Source of the DNA: Chitinolyticbacter albus
GTDB taxonomy: Bacteria; Pseudomonadota; Gammaproteobacteria; Burkholderiales; Chitinibacteraceae
Assembly: GCF_024437655.1 (NCBI RefSeq)
Contig: NZ_JANBVF010000032.1
Span: forward strand, 1 to 64,000
Direction of reading: 5' to 3'
DNA: 64,000 bases
Below are positions 1-7,950 of the stretch, piece by piece (positions within the stretch are counted from its first letter, which is position 1; every line of letters starts with the position of its first letter). The position numbers and the translations under genes were made by a program. The notes beneath the pieces are model-generated. The model made no database searches and was not told the DNA's origin. It saw nothing but the letters and a program-made list of their open reading frames with translations.

Positions 1-67
1 GGCCACGGGACAGGTTGTCGAGCCAAATGCGTTGGCCCAGGGGTTTGATGGCGGCGATGCGGCTCAT
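1..67 (-). CDS. tal: Transaldolase, N-terminal fragment (cut by window edge)
   Basis: The reverse complement of the first 67 bases starts with ATG and encodes 22 residues beginning MSRIAAIKPLGQ, followed by the IWLDNLSR stretch typical of transaldolase N-termini. The ATG is preceded on the minus strand by AGAGGAC, a good ribosome binding site. Transaldolase is a cytoplasmic non-oxidative pentose phosphate pathway enzyme that moves a dihydroxyacetone unit between sugar phosphates through a Schiff-base lysine. The catalytic part lies outside the window, so the call rests on this short but distinctive N-terminus. It is divergent from the neighbouring kinase gene, with about 217 bp between them. 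Confidence 0.75.
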   Translation of the reverse strand, partial: MSRIAAIKPLGQRIWLDNLSRG

Positions 68-284
68 GATGTCCTCTCTGGCTTCAAAGGGGCGCGGTAC
101 GAAGGAGACCGCGCAATTAACTAACACAAAGTCGGTGGGCAAAAAGATGGGGACGACGAGGAAAAGTTCAACCATGCCATTGGCACTATCCCGTAGTGGC
201 CGATCTGCGGCTGGGCGACGCTCGCCGGATGCGGGTTCGGCGCAACTATGGTGCAATCGGAACCTTGCCCCGCCCGGAGTCGCC

Positions 285-914
285 ATGTCGCCCGCCTTGC
301 CGCAATTCGTCCTCGATGTCCTGAACCTGCTTCTGGCCGATGGCCGCCGCAAGATACTCGGCCTGGTAGGCGAACCCGGTGCGGGCAAGTCGACGTTGGC
401 CGAGGCGCTGCTGGCTCATCTGGGCGAGCGCGCGGTGGTCGTTCCCATGGACGGCTTTCACCTGGCCAATGTAGAGCTCGCGCGCTTGCAGCGCAGCGCG
501 CGCAAGGGGGCGCCCGACACCTTCGACGCAGCTGGGTATGTGGCCTTGCTGGCCCGGCTGCGCTCGCAACGGGGTGACGAGATCGTCTACGCACCGGCAT
601 TCCGCCGCGAGATTGAAGAGCCGATCGCTGGCGCGATCGCCGTGTCGCCGCAGGTACCGTTGGTGATCACCGAGGGCAACTACCTGTTGCTTGAGTCGGG
701 GCACTGGGCTGGCGTGCGGCCCTTGCTGGATGCGATCTGGTATGTCGAGGTTGACGCCGAGCTGCGCCGGCAGCGTCTCGTTGAACGCCATATGCGCTTC
801 GGTCGCGACGAAGCGGCTGCGCGGGCCTGGGTCGAGCAGACCGACGAGCCCAATGCCCGCTTGATCGCCCAGGGCCGGGATGGCGCCGACCTGATCGTGC
901 GCTGGTCGGACTGA
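285..914 (+). CDS. P-loop kinase of the nucleoside/fructose kinase (PRK/YggC-like) family
   Basis: A 209-residue cytoplasmic protein. It has a Walker A loop GEPGAGKST near residue 25, a substrate-side MDGFHL motif and an RKGAPDTFD motif, as in the uridine-kinase/phosphoribulokinase-like family that includes YggC and FrcK. ITEGNYLLL is a Walker-B-like strand. The C-terminal half contains the arginine-rich lid region RRQRLVERHMRFG. The open frame extends further upstream, but that stretch is unlike coding sequence and the family starts close to the P-loop, so ATG 285 is preferred. The likely substrate is a sugar or nucleoside, which cannot be decided from sequence. Divergence from transaldolase fits a sugar-kinase role, but that is inference. 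Confidence 0.75.
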   Translation: MSPALPQFVLDVLNLLLADGRRKILGLVGEPGAGKSTLAEALLAHLGERAVVVPMDGFHLANVELARLQRSARKGAPDTFDAAGYVALLARLRSQRGDEIVYAPAFRREIEEPIAGAIAVSPQVPLVITEGNYLLLESGHWAGVRPLLDAIWYVEVDAELRRQRLVERHMRFGRDEAAARAWVEQTDEPNARLIAQGRDGADLIVRWSD

Positions 915-975
915 ATCGCCGGGTGACTTGATGCCAGTGCGGACCGGCTGTCGGCTGGCCAGTATCGCGATTTGA

Positions 976-995
976 AATTAAATACGCATTTAATT
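976..995. promoter_or_regulatory. Perfect palindromic operator for the TetR-type regulator
   Basis: Two exact 8-bp inverted arms, AATTAAAT and ATTTAATT, are separated by ACGC. They lie 12 to 31 bp upstream of the TetR gene start in otherwise GC-rich DNA. The position, symmetry and size fit a TetR-family dimer site that controls the regulator and the efflux operon behind it. Binding is inferred. Confidence 0.75.
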
Positions 996-1006
996 ATGGT
1001 GGCTGC

Positions 1007-1666
1007 ATGGCCAGCCCACCGCCCAGCCGCAGTCGCGGCCGCCCCGTCGCCAACGCCGAGCAGGACGTGCGCTCCCGCCTGCTCGATGCTGCCATCGCCC
1101 TCTACGCCCGCCAGGGCATCGCTGCCACCAGCATGGCGCAGGTGGCCAAGGCGGCGGGCGTCACCCCGGCCATGGTCCACTACTACTTCAGCAATCGCGA
1201 CCGGCTGCTCGATGCGCTGGTCGACGAGCGCCTGGCGCCCAATATCGCGCAGGTATGGGCGGCTATCGACGATGCACCAGACGACGCGCGCGCGCAGCTG
1301 CGCGAAGTGATCGCCCGCCTCACCGCCCGCGTGGCCGAGCTGCCCTGGCTGCCTACGCTGTGGATCGGCGAGGTGCTCAACGACAGCGGCCTCTTGCGCG
1401 AGCGCATGCTGGCGCGGCTGCCGCTCTCTCAGCTGCAGAAGCTCGCTGCCGCGCTTACCGCGGCGCAGGCGTGTGGCGATCTGCATCCGGATATCGCCCC
1501 GCGGCTGATGCCGGTGTCGGTGCTGGGCCTCGTCATGCTGCCCTTCGTCGTGCTGCGGCTGCTCGCTGCCGTGCCCGGCTTTCCCGCGCCCGATCCCGAT
1601 CTCATTGCCCGCCATGCCACCGCGCTGCTGCTGCATGGCCTCTCCACGCCCAGGGAGGATTCCTGA
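1007..1666 (+). CDS. TetR/AcrR-family transcriptional repressor (CecR/YbiH-like)
   Basis: 219 residues. A basic N-terminal tail (SRSRGRPV) precedes a TetR helix-turn-helix at about residues 20-65, ending in the typical VHYYFSNRDRLLDALV recognition-helix/linker pattern. The remainder is a helical ligand-binding domain. It is the first gene of a five-gene efflux operon; its stop overlaps the start of the membrane-fusion protein by one base (TGATG). The perfect palindrome at 976-995 is the likely autoregulatory operator. The gene order matches the E. coli cecR (ybiH)-ybhGFSR locus, where the TetR protein regulates a drug-related ABC exporter. The inducer is unknown. Confidence 0.9.
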   Translation: MASPPPSRSRGRPVANAEQDVRSRLLDAAIALYARQGIAATSMAQVAKAAGVTPAMVHYYFSNRDRLLDALVDERLAPNIAQVWAAIDDAPDDARAQLREVIARLTARVAELPWLPTLWIGEVLNDSGLLRERMLARLPLSQLQKLAAALTAAQACGDLHPDIAPRLMPVSVLGLVMLPFVVLRLLAAVPGFPAPDPDLIARHATALLLHGLSTPREDS

Positions 1667-2616
1667 TGCGCATCCCGATACTTCCATCGCTAATCGCCGT
1701 GACCTTGCTCGCGGCCTGCTCTGGCGAGGCGCCGTCCGGCCACCAGGGCTATGTCGAGGGCGAATATGTCGCGGTCGCGGCAGGCGAGGCCGGGCGCCTC
1801 AGTACGCTGAATGCCGCGCGCGGCCAGCGGGTGGCGCAGGGTGCGCCGCTGTTCGCGCTGGAGGCCGACTACGAGACGGCGCTGCGTGCGCAACGTGCGG
1901 CACAACTGGCGACGAGTGAGGCGCAGTGGCGTGATCTGCAAAGCGGCAAGCGCCCGCAGGAGCTCGCGGTGCTCCGGGCGCAGCTTGCGGCCGCCGAGGC
2001 CGAGGCACGTCGCGCCGAGCAGCAACGCGTGCGCGACGAAGCGCAACTGCGCGCCGGCGGCATTGCCGAAGCGCAGCTGGAACAGAGCCGAACCGGCGCG
2101 CTGGCCGCCGCGGCCGAGCTGCAGCGGCTGCGTGAGGAACTGACCGTGGCGCAGCTGCCGGGGCGCGAAGCGCAATCGGCGGCGCTCAAGGCGCAGATCG
2201 ACGCCGCGCGCGGCGCGCTGGCGCAGGCCGACTGGGCGCTGGGGCAGAAGGCGCAACGCGCACCGGCGGCGGCGCTGGTTGCCGATACGCTGTACCGCGT
2301 CGGCGAATGGGTGCCGGCGGGCAGCCCTGTGCTGCGGTTGTTGCCGCCGGGCAATGTGAAGGTGCGCTTCTTCGTGCCGCAGGCGGCGTTGGGCCGGCTG
2401 CAGCCGGGCAGCAGCGTCACGCTGGCCTGCGCCGCCTGCGGCAACGGGCTCGCCGCCCGGGTCGACTACGTATCGCCGCAGGCGGAATTCACGCCGCCGG
2501 TGATCTACAGCAACGATACCCGCGACAAGCTGGTGTTCATGGTCGAGGCGCGACCGGAGCCGGGCGCTGCGGCGAAGTTGCAGCCGGGGCTGCCGGTGAC
2601 GGTGAGCGCGCGATGA
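1666..2616 (+). CDS. HlyD/YbhG-type periplasmic membrane-fusion lipoprotein
   Basis: 316 residues with an N-terminal signal and lipobox LLAAC (Cys18), so it is a predicted lipoprotein. It has a biotinyl-lipoyl-like half (about residues 30-70), a long Ala/Glu/Arg-rich coiled-coil hairpin (about 75-200), the second lipoyl half (PAAALVADTLYRVGEWVPAGSPVLRLL) and a beta-barrel domain. This is the adaptor that links an inner-membrane ABC exporter to an outer-membrane channel. A GGAGG ribosome binding site lies 8-12 bp upstream of the ATG. The ATG overlaps the preceding stop by one base, and the stop overlaps the ATPase start (ATGA), so translation is probably coupled. Confidence 0.88.
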   Translation: MRIPILPSLIAVTLLAACSGEAPSGHQGYVEGEYVAVAAGEAGRLSTLNAARGQRVAQGAPLFALEADYETALRAQRAAQLATSEAQWRDLQSGKRPQELAVLRAQLAAAEAEARRAEQQRVRDEAQLRAGGIAEAQLEQSRTGALAAAAELQRLREELTVAQLPGREAQSAALKAQIDAARGALAQADWALGQKAQRAPAAALVADTLYRVGEWVPAGSPVLRLLPPGNVKVRFFVPQAALGRLQPGSSVTLACAACGNGLAARVDYVSPQAEFTPPVIYSNDTRDKLVFMVEARPEPGAAAKLQPGLPVTVSAR

Positions 2617-3551
2617 GCGACTACGCGATCGACGTGCAGGGCCTGACCAAGCAGTTCGGCGACAAGCGCGTGGTCGACGGCGTGTCGCTGCAGGTGAGGC
2701 GTGGCGAGATCTTCGGCTTCCTCGGCCCCAATGGCAGCGGCAAGACCACGTCGATCCGCATGATGTGCGGGCTGTTGACGCCGGATGCTGGCAGCGGCCA
2801 GTGCCTGGGCTACGACATTCGCAGCCAGGCCGACGAGATCAAGCGGCGCGTCGGCTACATGACGCAGAAGTTCTCCTACTGGGATGACCTGACGCTGCGC
2901 GAGAACCTGGATTTCGTCGCGCGTGTCTACCAGATGCCGGATAGGCGCGAACGCGTCGAGCGCACGCTGGAGGAATTGGGCCTCGCCGGCCGAGCCAGGC
3001 AGCTGACAGGCTCGCTGTCGGGCGGCTGGAAGCAGCGGCTGGCGCTGGCGGCCTGTTTGCTGCACGAGCCGCAGCTCTTGCTGCTCGACGAGCCCACCGC
3101 CGGGGTCGACCCCACGGCGCGGCGCGATTTCTGGGAAGAGCTGCACCGGCTGGCGGCGCGCGGCATCTCGGTGCTGGTGTCCACCCACTACATGGACGAG
3201 GCCGAGCGCTGCCACAAGCTTGCCTATATCGCCTACGGCCGGCTGCTGGCGCAGGGCACGGCCGACGAGATCATCGCCGCTCAGCAGCTTGCGACCTGGA
3301 CGCTCTACGGCGACGGGCTGGTCGAGCTCGCGCAAACGCTGCGCGATGCGCCGGGCGTGGAGCAGACGGTGGCCTTCGGCAACGCGCTGCACGTGAGCGG
3401 GCGCGACGCCGCCACGCTCGAAATCACACTGCGCGAACTGGCGCAGCAACAGCAACGCCGGCTGGAACCGGCGCAGACCACGCTGGAGGACGTGTTCATC
3501 TACATGATGAAGCGCTCGGCCGACAATTTCGGCTCGGGAGCGCGGCCATGA
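2613..3551 (+). CDS. ABC exporter ATP-binding subunit (YbhF-like, single cassette)
   Basis: 312 residues with one complete nucleotide-binding domain: Walker A GPNGSGKTT (about 38-46), Q-loop TQKFSYW, signature LSGGWKQRL (about 134), Walker B LLLLDEPTAGVDP (about 157) and the H-loop STHYMDEAE. The C-terminal part is the regulatory extension usual for ABC-2 exporters of the NodI/CcmA-like class. E. coli YbhF carries two fused cassettes; here there is only one, so the exporter presumably works as an ATPase homodimer. The gene overlaps both neighbours by ATGA. Confidence 0.92.
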   Translation: MSDYAIDVQGLTKQFGDKRVVDGVSLQVRRGEIFGFLGPNGSGKTTSIRMMCGLLTPDAGSGQCLGYDIRSQADEIKRRVGYMTQKFSYWDDLTLRENLDFVARVYQMPDRRERVERTLEELGLAGRARQLTGSLSGGWKQRLALAACLLHEPQLLLLDEPTAGVDPTARRDFWEELHRLAARGISVLVSTHYMDEAERCHKLAYIAYGRLLAQGTADEIIAAQQLATWTLYGDGLVELAQTLRDAPGVEQTVAFGNALHVSGRDAATLEITLRELAQQQQRRLEPAQTTLEDVFIYMMKRSADNFGSGARP

Positions 3552-4681
3552 CGCTGTTCTCGCTGGCGCGCTGGTGGGGCATCGTGCTCAAGGAATTCCT
3601 GCAGCTGCGGCGCGATCGCATCACCTTTGGCATGATCATCGGCCTGCCCATCGTGCAGTTGGCGCTGTTCGGCTTTGCCATCAATGCCGACCCGCGCCAT
3701 ATGCCGACCGCGGTGGTGCTGCACGATCACAGCGAATACACCCGCAGCTTCGTCACTGCGATGCGTCAGTCGACCTATTTCGATATCGCCGGCTCGCTGG
3801 ATAGCGAGGAGGCCGCCCGCGCCGCGCTGGCGCAGGGCCGGGTGCAGTTCGTGCTGATGGTGCCGCCGGGCTTCACCCGCGAGCTGCTACGCGGTGAGCG
3901 CCCGGCGTTGTTGATTGAGGCCGACGCGACCGATCCCGCCGCCACCGGCATGGCGCTGGCTGCGGCGGGCGAGATCGCCCAGAGCGTGCTGCGGCATGAC
4001 CTGCGTGGCCCCGACTCCCGGCTTGCTGGCCAGCCTGCGCCGTTCGAGGTGCGGGTGCACCGGCTCTACAACCCCGAGGGCAATTCGCAGTACAACACCG
4101 TGCCCGGCCTGATGGGCGTGATTCTGACGATGACCATGGTGATGATGACGGGCCTGGCGATGACGCGCGAGCGCGAGCGCGGCACCATGGAAAACCTGCT
4201 GGCTACGCCCGTGCGGCCGATCGAGGTAATGACCGGCAAGATCATTCCCTACATCGCCATCGGCCTGATCCAGGCGACCATCATTCTCTTGGCCGCGCGC
4301 TGGGTGTTCCACGTGCCCTTCACCGGCAGCCTCGTTTCTATCTACTGCGCCGCGCTGCTGTTTATCGCCGCCACGCTTACCGTCGGCATCACGCTGTCGT
4401 CGCTGGCGCAGAACCAGCTGCAGGCGATGCAGCTGACCATGTTCTATTTCCTGCCCAACATCCTGCTGTCGGGCTTCATGTTTCCGTTCCGCGGCATGCC
4501 GCAGTGGGCGCAATACATCGGCAACGTGCTGCCGCTGACCCATTTCAACCGGCTGATCCGCGGCATCCTGCTCAAGGGTAACGGCTGGTGGGATCTGTGG
4601 CCCAGCATCTGGCCGCTGCTGCTGTTCACCGCGGTGGTGATGGCGATCGCGGTGAAGTTCTATCGCCGCACGCTGGATTGA
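3548..4681 (+). CDS. ABC-2 type exporter permease (YbhS/YbhR-like)
   Basis: 377 residues. Helix 1 (about 23-45) is followed by a large periplasmic domain up to about residue 180, then five further hydrophobic segments. Between them lies the conserved ABC-2 loop MTRERERGTMENLLATP, which contacts the ATPase. The length and architecture match YbhS/YbhR. Only one permease gene is present, against two in E. coli, which suggests a homodimeric transporter. The start codon overlaps the ATPase stop (ATGA), and the outer-membrane channel follows 10 bp later. Confidence 0.9.
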   Translation: MTLFSLARWWGIVLKEFLQLRRDRITFGMIIGLPIVQLALFGFAINADPRHMPTAVVLHDHSEYTRSFVTAMRQSTYFDIAGSLDSEEAARAALAQGRVQFVLMVPPGFTRELLRGERPALLIEADATDPAATGMALAAAGEIAQSVLRHDLRGPDSRLAGQPAPFEVRVHRLYNPEGNSQYNTVPGLMGVILTMTMVMMTGLAMTRERERGTMENLLATPVRPIEVMTGKIIPYIAIGLIQATIILLAARWVFHVPFTGSLVSIYCAALLFIAATLTVGITLSSLAQNQLQAMQLTMFYFLPNILLSGFMFPFRGMPQWAQYIGNVLPLTHFNRLIRGILLKGNGWWDLWPSIWPLLLFTAVVMAIAVKFYRRTLD

Positions 4682-4691
4682 GGAGGCTGGT

Positions 4692-6119
4692 ATGCGTATA
4701 CGGATCTTCCTCGTATCAAGCGCGCTGGCGATGGCCGGTTGCGCAGTCGGCCCCGATTTCCAGCGCCCCGCGCCGCCGACGGCGACCGGCTACGTGATCG
4801 ATCCGCCGGCCGAGCTGCTCGCCGACGGCGTGACACAGCGCCGCGTCGAGGGTGCGATCGAGCCCGACTGGTGGCGGCGCTTCGGCTCGGCCGAGCTCGA
4901 TGCACTGGTGACGCGCGCACTGGCGTCGTCGCCGACGCTCGATGAAGCCGCCGCCCGGCTCGACCAGGCTCGCGAGGCCTATGCCGCGCGGGCGGGAAAG
5001 ACCCGCTGGCCCCAGGTCGACGCGGATGCGTCGGCGCGTCGCGCGAAGATCGCCACGCCATCGCCGGGTGAGCCGCCGCTACAGGATATCGGCCCGTTCA
5101 CGCTGTATCACGTCGGCATCGACATCAGTTACAGCGTCGACCTGTTCGGCGGTGATACTCGCGCGCTTCAGGCGCTGGTGGCACGGGCGGATGCGCACGG
5201 TCACAGCCTGGCGGCGGCGCGCGCGATGCTGGCGGGCAACGTGGTCACCACCACGATCCGCGCCGCGGCCCTGCATGCGCAGCGTGATGAGTTGCAGCAG
5301 CTGCTAGCGGCGCAACAACGCCAGCTCGCCATCGCCGAACAGCGACTAGCGGCCGGCGGCATCGCCAAGACGGACGTGCTGGCCCAGCGCTCGCTGGTCG
5401 GTGAAACGGCGGCGCAGCTGCCGCCACTGGTGAAGCAGCGCGATGCGCTGCTACACCAGCTCGCCGTCTATCTTGGCACCACGCCGTTTGACGCCGACCT
5501 GGCGCTGCCGTCGCTATCCGCGATGACGTTGCCGGCCGAGTTACCGCTGCGGCCACCCGCCGAGCTGGTGCGGGTGCGGCCGGACGTGCGCATGGCGGAG
5601 GCGACGCTGGCAGCGGCCAGTGCCGACGTCGGTGTCGCCACGGCGGCGCTCTATCCCCGGCTGACGCTGACGGGCTCCATCGGCTCGGACCAGCTCGCCG
5701 GCAGCCGGCTGCTGGAAACCTTCAACGTCTGGCAGCTGGGCGCGGGCGTGGTCCAGCCACTGTTCCATGGCGGCGCGCTGCGGGCACAGCGACGTGGGGC
5801 CGAGGCGGCCTGGCGCGCGGCCGAGGCGGCGTATCGGCAGACGGTGCTGGAAGCGATCCGCCAGGTGGCCGATGCGCTGCGCGCCCTCGAGCATGATGCG
5901 GCCGCGGTCGATGCGCACTCCGGTGTCGCCACCGACAGCGCTGCACGGCGTGAGATCACCGCCGCGCGCTACGTGATCGGCGGTGTCAGCGAACTGGCGC
6001 TGCTCGATGCCGACCGCAGTGACCGTGCTGCCCGCCAGGCGCTGGTGGTGGCACGCGGCGAGCGGCTCGCCGATACCGCCGCGCTGCTGCAGGCGCTGGC
6101 CGACGCGCCCCTCGATTAG
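4692..6119 (+). CDS. NodT/OprM-family outer-membrane efflux lipoprotein
   Basis: 475 residues with signal peptide and lipobox LAMAGC (Cys17), followed by the family-typical AVGPDFQRP start of mature OprM-type factors. Two outer-membrane efflux repeats are visible: LDEAAARLDQAREAYAARAG in the first half and VRPDVRMAEATLAAASADVGVATAALYPRLTL at the start of the second. This trimeric channel would complete a tripartite ABC exporter with the three genes before it. GAGGAGG-like bases (GGATTGAGGAGGC) lie just before the start. Having a dedicated channel in the operon differs from the E. coli ybhGFSR arrangement. Confidence 0.9.
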   Translation: MRIRIFLVSSALAMAGCAVGPDFQRPAPPTATGYVIDPPAELLADGVTQRRVEGAIEPDWWRRFGSAELDALVTRALASSPTLDEAAARLDQAREAYAARAGKTRWPQVDADASARRAKIATPSPGEPPLQDIGPFTLYHVGIDISYSVDLFGGDTRALQALVARADAHGHSLAAARAMLAGNVVTTTIRAAALHAQRDELQQLLAAQQRQLAIAEQRLAAGGIAKTDVLAQRSLVGETAAQLPPLVKQRDALLHQLAVYLGTTPFDADLALPSLSAMTLPAELPLRPPAELVRVRPDVRMAEATLAAASADVGVATAALYPRLTLTGSIGSDQLAGSRLLETFNVWQLGAGVVQPLFHGGALRAQRRGAEAAWRAAEAAYRQTVLEAIRQVADALRALEHDAAAVDAHSGVATDSAARREITAARYVIGGVSELALLDADRSDRAARQALVVARGERLADTAALLQALADAPLD

Positions 6120-6313
6120 GCGCGGCTGCGGCGGGCCTGGGCCGATCGCCGCGCGATGCGGCAGCGATGCCGGGGCGCGATGCAGCCTACGCTCTGTAAT
6201 GATGGCATCATGGCGTAAGCGCGCCGACTATCTGGCAAGACGGCGCGTCCATCCCCAAGCCCGCGTCGTCTGACGGTGCGGCGGGGCCGAAAGCCGGGCA
6301 AGGAGAGAGGGGC

Positions 6314-7900
6314 ATGCTCAGCCAGCTGGCGCTGCGCGAACGACTGGAGAAACTGAATGCGATCGGCATCGCGCTGTCTGGCGAAACCGATACGGTGCGG
6401 CTGACCGAAAGCATCCTGCTCGCCGCCAAGCATCTGGTGCGCGCCGATGCCGGCACGCTGTACCGGGTGCGCGATGGCGCGCTGCATTTCGAGATCGTCA
6501 TTACCGATAGCCTGGGGCTGGCGATCGGGGGCAGCAGCGGCCGCGCCGTCTCGCTGCCGCCGGTACCATTGCGAGACCCGGATGGTGCGCCCAATCTGCA
6601 CAATGTGGTGGCCTGTACAGTCAACCAGGGCGGCACCATCGTCATCGACGATGCCTATACCGCGCAGGGCTACGACTTCTCCGGTACCCGGCATTTCGAC
6701 GCGGCCAATCATTACCGTTCGAAGTCGTTTCTGTGCGTGCCGATGCGTAACCACGAAGGCGAGCTGATCGGCGCGCTGCAGCTGATCAATGCGCTCGATG
6801 ACGCGGGCGTGGTGCGCGCCTTCGACGATGATGATCGCCAGCTGGCCGAGTCGCTGGCTTCGCAGGCGGCGATTGCATTGACCAATCGGCAATTGATCGC
6901 GTCGCTGGAAGAACTGTTCGAATCGTTCATCGGCCTGATCAACCTCGCCATCGACGACAAATCGCCCTATACCAGCGGCCACTGCCAGCGCGTTCCCGAG
7001 CTGACGATGATGCTGGCCGAAGCGGCGAGCCGCACCCGCTCCGGGCCGCTTGCTGAATTTGGCATGAGCGATAAGGATAGATACGAGCTCAAGATCGCCG
7101 GCCTGCTGCACGATTGCGGCAAGGTGACCACCCCCGTGCACGTGGTCGACAAGGCGACCAAGCTGCAGACCCTGTTCGATCGCATCGCGCTGATCGAAAC
7201 GCGCTACGAGGTGATCCGGCGCGATGTCGAGATTGCCCGACTCAAGGGCGAGCTCGGCGAGGTGGAGGCACGGGCGCAACTGCTGCAGCTGGCCGACGAG
7301 CTCGACTTCCTGCGCGGCATCAACGTGGGCGGCGAGGCGATGAGCGAGGCTGATCTGGCGCGGCTGGCGGCTATTGCTACCCGAATCTGGCTCGGCCCCA
7401 ACGGGGTATCGCCACTATTGAGCGAGAACGAGCTGGAAAACCTCTCGGTGCGCCGCGGTACGCTGACGGCAGCCGAGCGCCAGATCATCAATCATCATAT
7501 CGAGGTGACGATCCAGATGCTGGAGGCGCTGCCCTGGCCCAAGCACCTGAAGAACGTGCCCGAGTATGCCGGCGGGCACCACGAGCGCATGGATGGCCGT
7601 GGTTATCCGCGTGGACTGACGCGCGAGCAGATGAGCGTACAGGCGCGGATCATGGGCATTGCCGACGTATTCGAGGCGCTGACCGCGCGCGATAGACCGT
7701 ACAAGCCGGGGATGAAGCTGTCGCAGTCGCTCCTCATACTCGCGCGCATGGCGCGCGAGCAGCACGTCGATCTCGATCTCTTCGAGGTGTTTGTACGCGA
7801 ACGGGTCTGGCTGGAATACGCGCAGCACTATCTGCCCAGCGAACAGATCGACGAGGTGGACGTGGACGCGCTGGTGGCATTGGCGCGCACGCCGATGTGA
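6314..7900 (+). CDS. GAF domain / HD-GYP cyclic-di-GMP phosphodiesterase
   Basis: 528 residues, cytoplasmic. Residues about 15-200 form a GAF sensor domain (ADAGTLYRV, SFLCVPMRNHEGELIGALQL). The HD-GYP output domain begins near residue 210 (SPYTSGHCQRV) with the catalytic pair in LLHDCGKVT (about 265), and continues with HHERMDGRGYPRGL (about 425-440), the full signature of active enzymes. Between these lies an insertion of about 130 residues that is not part of the minimal domain. Predicted activity is hydrolysis of c-di-GMP to pGpG or GMP in response to a small ligand or redox cue. GGAGAGAGGGGC provides the ribosome binding site. It ends just before a shared bidirectional terminator. Confidence 0.92.
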   Translation: MLSQLALRERLEKLNAIGIALSGETDTVRLTESILLAAKHLVRADAGTLYRVRDGALHFEIVITDSLGLAIGGSSGRAVSLPPVPLRDPDGAPNLHNVVACTVNQGGTIVIDDAYTAQGYDFSGTRHFDAANHYRSKSFLCVPMRNHEGELIGALQLINALDDAGVVRAFDDDDRQLAESLASQAAIALTNRQLIASLEELFESFIGLINLAIDDKSPYTSGHCQRVPELTMMLAEAASRTRSGPLAEFGMSDKDRYELKIAGLLHDCGKVTTPVHVVDKATKLQTLFDRIALIETRYEVIRRDVEIARLKGELGEVEARAQLLQLADELDFLRGINVGGEAMSEADLARLAAIATRIWLGPNGVSPLLSENELENLSVRRGTLTAAERQIINHHIEVTIQMLEALPWPKHLKNVPEYAGGHHERMDGRGYPRGLTREQMSVQARIMGIADVFEALTARDRPYKPGMKLSQSLLILARMAREQHVDLDLFEVFVRERVWLEYAQHYLPSEQIDEVDVDALVALARTPM

Positions 7901-7914
7901 TCGGTGCACGAAAC

Positions 7915-7937
7915 AAAGGCCGGCAATGCCGGCCTTT
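7915..7937. terminator. Bidirectional intrinsic terminator
   Basis: A 10-bp perfect stem (AAAGGCCGGC / GCCGGCCTTT) with a 3-base loop sits between the convergent ends of the HD-GYP gene and the minus-strand hypothetical gene. The A and T flanks serve both directions. Confidence 0.8.
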
Positions 7938-7950
7938 GCGATTGATGCGC

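Noticed and set aside
15-284. N-terminal extension of the P-loop kinase
   Set aside because: Ser/Met/Arg-rich random-looking sequence that overlaps the divergent transaldolase start. The family begins just before the P-loop.
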